Assembly: GCA_018340375.1 (NCBI GenBank)
Contig: JAFFJZ010000003.1
Location: forward strand, 20,088,001-20,152,000
Length of the DNA: 64,000 nt
Source: Gonatopus flavifemur
Taxonomy: Eukaryota > Arthropoda > Insecta > Hymenoptera > Dryinidae
Direction of reading: 5' to 3'
How positions within the stretch are numbered: the stretch's first letter is position 1; every line of letters starts with the position of its first letter. Shown here in pieces: positions 58,905 through 64,000 of this stretch. The notes under the pieces were generated by a model, which was not told where the DNA came from, searched no databases, and saw only the letters and a program-made list of their open reading frames with translations. A program made the position numbers and the translations under genes.

Positions 58905-58937
58905 CTTTATTCATCGCTTGCAAATTGTTACCCCTCC
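58905..58937 (+). repeat. 33-bp dispersed sequence, copy 2
   Basis: Partner of 53332-53364. In this copy the frame TCT-TTA-TTC-ATC translates SLFIACKLLPL; in the other copy the same frame gives SLFIIHKLLPL followed by a stop. The flanks are unrelated, and the location is just downstream of the candidate exon at 58768-58841. Confidence 0.7.
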
Positions 58938-61900
58938 GCAAGCACTCCGTCCGAAAAAACATATCCATTTCTTTGTCTGGCGAGGGTATTTAAAGAAAAA
59001 AAAAAAGACAAAACAAAAGGGGAAAAAAGGAGGAGAGCAAAGCTCGATTGAATCAAATTATACTTATGAATATTTATGAGATTTATGGAAAAGAAAGCTG
59101 ATTGTGAAGAATTCAACGTCAGTACTATTCTTTGCTGATCTAATATGATTTTCTCATCGCTATTACCGCCGAGGAAATTCCATTTGGAGTATTCGAAAGA
59201 AATATATCTCATGATTTATTCTTGCCAACCTGCAGCCTTGTCTTTCCGGATTCTTTCCAAGCAATCTTATCGTGACATCGATTAAAGAATACTGCACCAA
59301 TTATGCACTTTATATAGTTTCTCATTCCTTTTTATCAGTACAAAACATGGATGTGAAAAAGCAAACAACTCGGAGGATTCATCCGATAAAATCATCACAA
59401 TTTTCACAATCGATTCGTATCGTTACACGTCTCCACACCTAAATGAATAACCCAGTTACCCCGTGTACCACGTCACATCGAAAGGGGAAGAGAAACGAGA
59501 TTGAGTGAAACGAATCGTTCACCGCAGGAAAAAAGAGAATAAAAAAATATGTATGTTCTTTGGAATGATCACAACAGAAAGCAGAGATCGTTGGCTGAAT
59601 GGAAGAACGAAGAGGTGCGCGCGTTTTGTACGAGAAATGAAGCGACACGAATATAGTATTTCCGCTTCATTGGCTTTGCCCCTATACCTCTCCCTCGTTC
59701 GCGACTCTCTGGGATTAGTTCGTGGAAAAATTAGCTTTGCCATGAACTTCGGGTATCATCGTTTTTTCATTTGACTTGCATATAATTCCTTTTATCGAGA
59801 CGCGCAGGCTGGCAAAATCGATTAGAAAATCTTGGAACAAAACGATGTCTCCGAGGAATTCGTTCCAAGTGATCTGCAAAATTCCATCGAACCTTCCGAT
59901 TAGTTCTCCACCGAAGGGAGAAGAGAAACCAGAAAGAGATAACAAAGTTTCGTCGTAAAAGCTATATACATGTCGGAAGATTTGTCCGTCATGTTTGCTC
60001 CAAGAATTTTTTATCCCAGGTTTGCAGTCCGATGAAAACATCGATCACTCTGCTGATCTCTGACTTCGAGAACTAAGTTGTACGTGGGTTTGTTTCAATA
60101 ACTTCTCTCAATGAGATCCAAACTTTATGTTTTGCTTTCCTTTCCTTCTCTCTTCTTTTTTTCTTCATTTTTGGTTTTGTGTGGTGAAAAAGGAGGTCAA
60201 AGTACATGAAGTTTCTTTTCAAGTGTGACGTCGATAGCCCAACAATATGATCGAATTGATTCTTCTCATTCGTTTATTTACTATGATGAACTCTTTTGAT
60301 CATTCATGAAAAATTCAATCCAAGTTATCTTGGGTATTGAAATTAAAAATATTGTGTAAAATAACAGTTTCACCCGATAATTTCATAGTTGCTAATTTAC
60401 ATGATATCGCCGTGAGCGGTTTACATCGTTTCGTCGGTTCGATCTTGTTTTCATTTTCTCGAGTCATAATTTGTATACGTTTAATAACTTCAGGTGGTAG
60501 TTGTATACTGCACGCACATTTCAGCATATCACGCACCTGCCTGTAGGTAATCTAATCGATTCAATGAAAAAAGACTTTGGAAATATAAAACACGTTATTT
60601 CCATTCGAATTCAGCCCATTAGATGTCAGCCGAATGAACGAACATATTACGTTCGAATTCTCAATTACCTTTTGATCATCGTCATGGGAAATTCTCGTCG
60701 ATGAAATAATTGAACAGCATTTTTGAATGAATCAAAGAAAAAGCGTTCCAACAAAGGAAAAGTGGTAGAATAATGCGATATCGAGCAATCGTCAGGTTAT
60801 TCGGTAAACCAGTACGTGTCCGTAAGTGATGAGAAATGCGAGGAACGAGGTAAGAGAATCACTCTTCATCTCACGTGAATTCCCATACGCGTTATCACAA
60901 TTAAACGTTCAGAGGACATTCTCATCAAGTTTTTATCAAATATGAAAGTTTGATTAATTGATATTCCGTGTTCATTCAGTGGTCGAGCAAATATTCACTC
61001 TCTCGTGAAATCATTCTAATTTTTCTGAATGGAGCGTTTCATTCTTTCCGTCATTCGATTCCTGTCTCTCTTTGGGTTAGAATGATATTTCAACGAACGA
61101 TGAGAACATTCACGCAATTGCATCTCTCAAAGTATTTGAAATGGCTCATTCTTCGAGCATAAGCTAATTGTTATAACGTTCAATATTTGCAAAGTTTTCA
61201 TTGTTCAACTTGAGTAGAAAAAGTAGTAATTAGGTTTCACTTCTCTTTTTCCATTGGATGAATGGATTTTTTGAGCCGCTAAAACGACGTTGGAACTTTT
61301 GCAAAATCTTCTGTAATATAAAAAATATTCGCACAGAAAAATTCGCCCCTCACTCTAAATCAATTCCGGCGACTAGATATACCGTGTGGACAATATTCGA
61401 AACTCTCCCATACCTATGCGAGGGGAATTTCCAACACAGTGAAAGGTGAAACTTACTTCATCATTCTGAATATTATTAGTTTGTTTTAAGGTGAGGCCAA
61501 AACTAGCCCTGTTTTAGCTGAAAGTAAGCACCGAAAATAAATGCCGACACAATGGAAAAGGCTGAATTTTTTCAACTAAGATACAGCCACATTCAGTCAG
61601 ACTTTTCACATAGAAAAATTGAGAATGATTGTTTTGATGGAGTTTCCAATATAAATTTATAGAACTTTTCAGAATATGTATGTGAAGTTTCCCATAGAAA
61701 TTGTAATAAGTGTTGGCTTAACGAAATTCCATTCACTGGAAAAGAAATCAATTTCCATAATAAATTCCACTCAAACGACTAAAATGTATGGGGTTTTTAT
61801 CAACATTTTATAGTACATTTTCTGACAATTGAGACAAATTTCTAACGCATATATGTTAATTACTTCACATAAATTTATAGGAATTTTAGTAGAAATTACT

Positions 61901-62290
61901 TGAGTTATTTTCTAGGTCTCGCAAGGGCTCATCAACCGCTTTCAAATCATTGAAACTCTGAAAAAAAATATGAACACTTCTGAAAACTCCTCACTGAAAA
62001 TCGTCAAGATTTTCAAAGATTTTCTAAAAGATTTTGCACTAACAACAGAAGAATTCCGATCATACGATAAGAAATCAATTTCTGATAAAGGTATTTGAAG
62101 TTTCCCATAAATTTAACTAAAAATTCCAAACTTTATGAGATTTTCACTATCATTTTCCAGTAAATTTCCAGTGAAATATGGAAAATTCCTAACGTATGCA
62201 TGTGTCACTTACTTCCGAACATTTATGTTAAGTTTCCTATAGAAATTTTCTATAGTATGTCTATTTAGTCCCTCATCCTACAAAAATTTG
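58938..62290. other. No gene or clear repeat seen
   Basis: Unique AT-rich sequence. The 61490-62290 part repeats GTTTCCCATAGAAATT and ATAAATTTATAG-like words and may be an old repeat without readable ends. Frames at 59505-60041 on both strands are unrecognised. Confidence 0.4.
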
Positions 62291-62498
62291 CGCTGTAAAA
62301 AATGATTGTGGAATTTCCCCACAAAAAATGGTGGTAGTAGAGGTCCTCCATAGATGGGGAATTTTTCACCATGATTTGGTGGAGATTTTCTTTATTTGTA
62401 GAGGATCCAACAGCCAAAAACAAAATAGTTCCTCAGTTTTGATGGAAAACAGTTCCCCCACGATGAGGGGATGAAATTTCCCAACAGTTTTTACAGTG
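62291..62498. mobile_element. MITE of the CACTGTAAAAAAT family, copy 2 (inverted)
   Basis: The left end is CGCTGTAAAAAATGATTGTG, and the right end is the reverse complement of CACTGTAAAAAACTGTTGGG. The body aligns with the reverse complement of 5896-6102 over its full length, including TCCTCCATAGATGG, TTTGTAGAGGAT and CAAAATA-TTCCTCA. No exact target duplication (flanks TG and TA). Confidence 0.75.
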
Positions 62499-63207
62499 TA
62501 CTTGCTGCGAGCGAATATTGCCCGAATCAGGGGATACATTGATTCTATGAACGTGGAGGCATAAACCGAGCAACCGTGTATATTAAAATCTCCTGAGTTT
62601 TTTCCTTTCATTCTTGTTCTACGCAATATCATTTTTTTCCTTCTTCACGTGTCATGATCTGTCAGAAATCTGAGATTCCACTGCTTACTTCTATCTTCTC
62701 CATGTTTTCTTCGTGACATGTTTTCGTATGAAACTGTCAGTAGAATGATGAGAATACGACGAGTGACGAATAATTGAAAATCCTCCGATATGAAGGGTTC
62801 ACACAGGAACAACACAACTTGGTATTGATATTGAGAAGATTCAAAGACGGAAGAAAAAAAAATTTGACGGTACCGTATACATCCAACATTCGTAAAATAT
62901 ACCAGCAAATTTTCTCATAGATCTCAGGAACAACATGAATTGTTTTTTACAGTCCTCGAGAGAAAATTATATCCGATTTATATGTAAATCGCTTGCACGA
63001 TTCACACGTTTCTGAAAATAAAAACGGAATTGCACAAATTATATAGATTTCAGATGAGATAGAATGGAAATTGAATTTGTATTGAAGAAAGATTATGTAT
63101 GTGAAATTTATTCAGGATTCATTTCCCCATTAATAATTGAGTAATAAGACAACTGACTGGACTAGAATTTTTTTGAAGAACACTTCTGCCTTCACTTTAA
63201 AAAAATC
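62499..63207. other. No gene seen
   Basis: Unique sequence. Minus-strand frames at 62366-62632 and 62645-62908 are not recognised, and the first overlaps the preceding MITE. Confidence 0.4.
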
Positions 63208-63435
63208 CCTTCTGAAAATTCAGAAAACATAACTGTAATTTTTTACAGCCACTTTTTTCTGAATTTTCAGATGAACTTTACTGAGTTTTGATAAACTTTA
63301 ACTAAATTTCGTAAAGTGTCCTGGAAAATTCAGTCAAGTTTCTTAAGATTCAGCGGAATTCTCCTAGATCCTCAGAAAAAAAAAAAATTTCTGGCTGTAA
63401 AAAATCACAGTCACATTTTCTGATTTTTCAGAAGG
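63208..63435. mobile_element. MITE with 45-bp TIRs (CCTTCTGAAAATTCAGAAAA)
   Basis: Left arm 63208-63252 and right arm 63391-63435 are inverted copies with about six differences. Each arm contains its own small palindrome (TTCTGAAAATTCAGAA) and the block TGTAATTTTTTACAGCC. The interior repeats TTCTGAATTTTCAG words. Flanks show no obvious duplication. Confidence 0.75.
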
Positions 63436-64000
63436 TATTGTGTTACAGTGTTGCTGTTTTGAAGATCACGTATTTGTACAAATCAATAAATTATCAATAA
63501 TTATATTTCAAACAAAAGCCCTTGGATAATCATCCGTTGGGGTAACATTTATCACTTTTATCATTTTTTTATCCCTTCTAAATTTTCTAAAACTAATGTG
63601 CAAAGATTGGAACGTTGAATATGTGAAACAAGCAACTTCCAAAAAGGATCCATCTAAACGCGATATTATTTCGGAATGACACATTTTTGTGATTTTCAGC
63701 TGAATGAATAATAATTTTCTTTTTGGAAAACTATGTTCAGAAACCGGATAATCAAGTTGAACGTGCTGAAGTGGAAAGAAATAAAACAAACTTTCTTAAC
63801 AGAGAGTATTTATGTGTAAATATTGTAATAAATAGAAATGTTTAAACGATTTAAAAATGTGAGTTACTAGACCGATACAACAACGGATACGAGTTTATTT
63901 TCCATATCTTTGATTCTTGTTGAAAGAATTGTGCAATAGACGTGGCGCGATAAAAGAAGAATATATACGAAATACAACGGATAGATTATCCCAAGTCTTG
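63436..64000. other. No gene seen
   Basis: AT-rich unique sequence. The 93-codon minus-strand frame at 63508-63789 is not recognised. Confidence 0.4.

Overview
The window looks like nuclear DNA of an insect, and a hymenopteran is my best guess at low confidence. It is AT-rich and has no dense or operon-like coding. It carries the 3' end of a poly(A)-tailed non-LTR retrotransposon and many short palindromic DNA-transposon derivatives (MITEs), with simple-sequence and purine/pyrimidine-rich stretches between them. I recognise no complete host gene, rRNA, functional tRNA or CRISPR array. Nearly all of the longer open reading frames are chance frames, or frames inside repeats. The window is either intergenic or lies within very large introns.

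Layout. Positions 1-5.9 kb: mostly unique sequence, one candidate terminal-inverted-repeat (TIR) element (371-986) and a GC-richer island (2270-2740) with splice-like signals on both strands. Positions 5.9-8.8 kb: a cluster of MITEs, including two built from iterated TTTGCTG/CAGCAAA motifs. Positions 10.5-13.1 kb: three larger MITEs. Positions 13.1-19.3 kb: mostly unique, with microsatellites. Positions 19.28-20.04 kb: a 5'-truncated LINE with an open C-terminal reverse-transcriptase reading frame; a decayed relative lies at 22.7-23.0 kb on the minus strand. Positions 23.1-26.2 kb: more MITEs, including a second, almost identical copy of the 8.3-8.8 kb element. Positions 27.2-29.2 kb: a 2-kb TIR element carrying nested palindromes. 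Positions 30.5-32.6 kb: a 1.7-kb TIR element with internal higher-order tandem repeats and a tRNA-like (SINE-like) block. Positions 33.7-35.2 kb: two strong hairpins. Positions 35.36-36.17 kb, minus strand: the best, still weak, candidate for host coding sequence. Positions 36-64 kb: long unique tracts with scattered MITEs, two 0.6-0.8 kb copies of one repeat (45.7 and 57.4 kb), a candidate 74-nt exon at 58.77 kb, and a 33-bp sequence present at 53.3 and 58.9 kb.

The most interesting signals are in the repeats. Two nearly identical parent elements (8269-8778 and 24301-24823) are each interrupted at exactly the same internal base by different, unrelated MITEs. Many families share short ends, either CAC(T/G)-...-GTG or CCCA-...-TGGG, but have unrelated interiors. 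Several are bounded by 2-bp duplications that are not limited to TA. All boundaries were read by eye, so ends may be off by a few bases. No family has been checked against a database.
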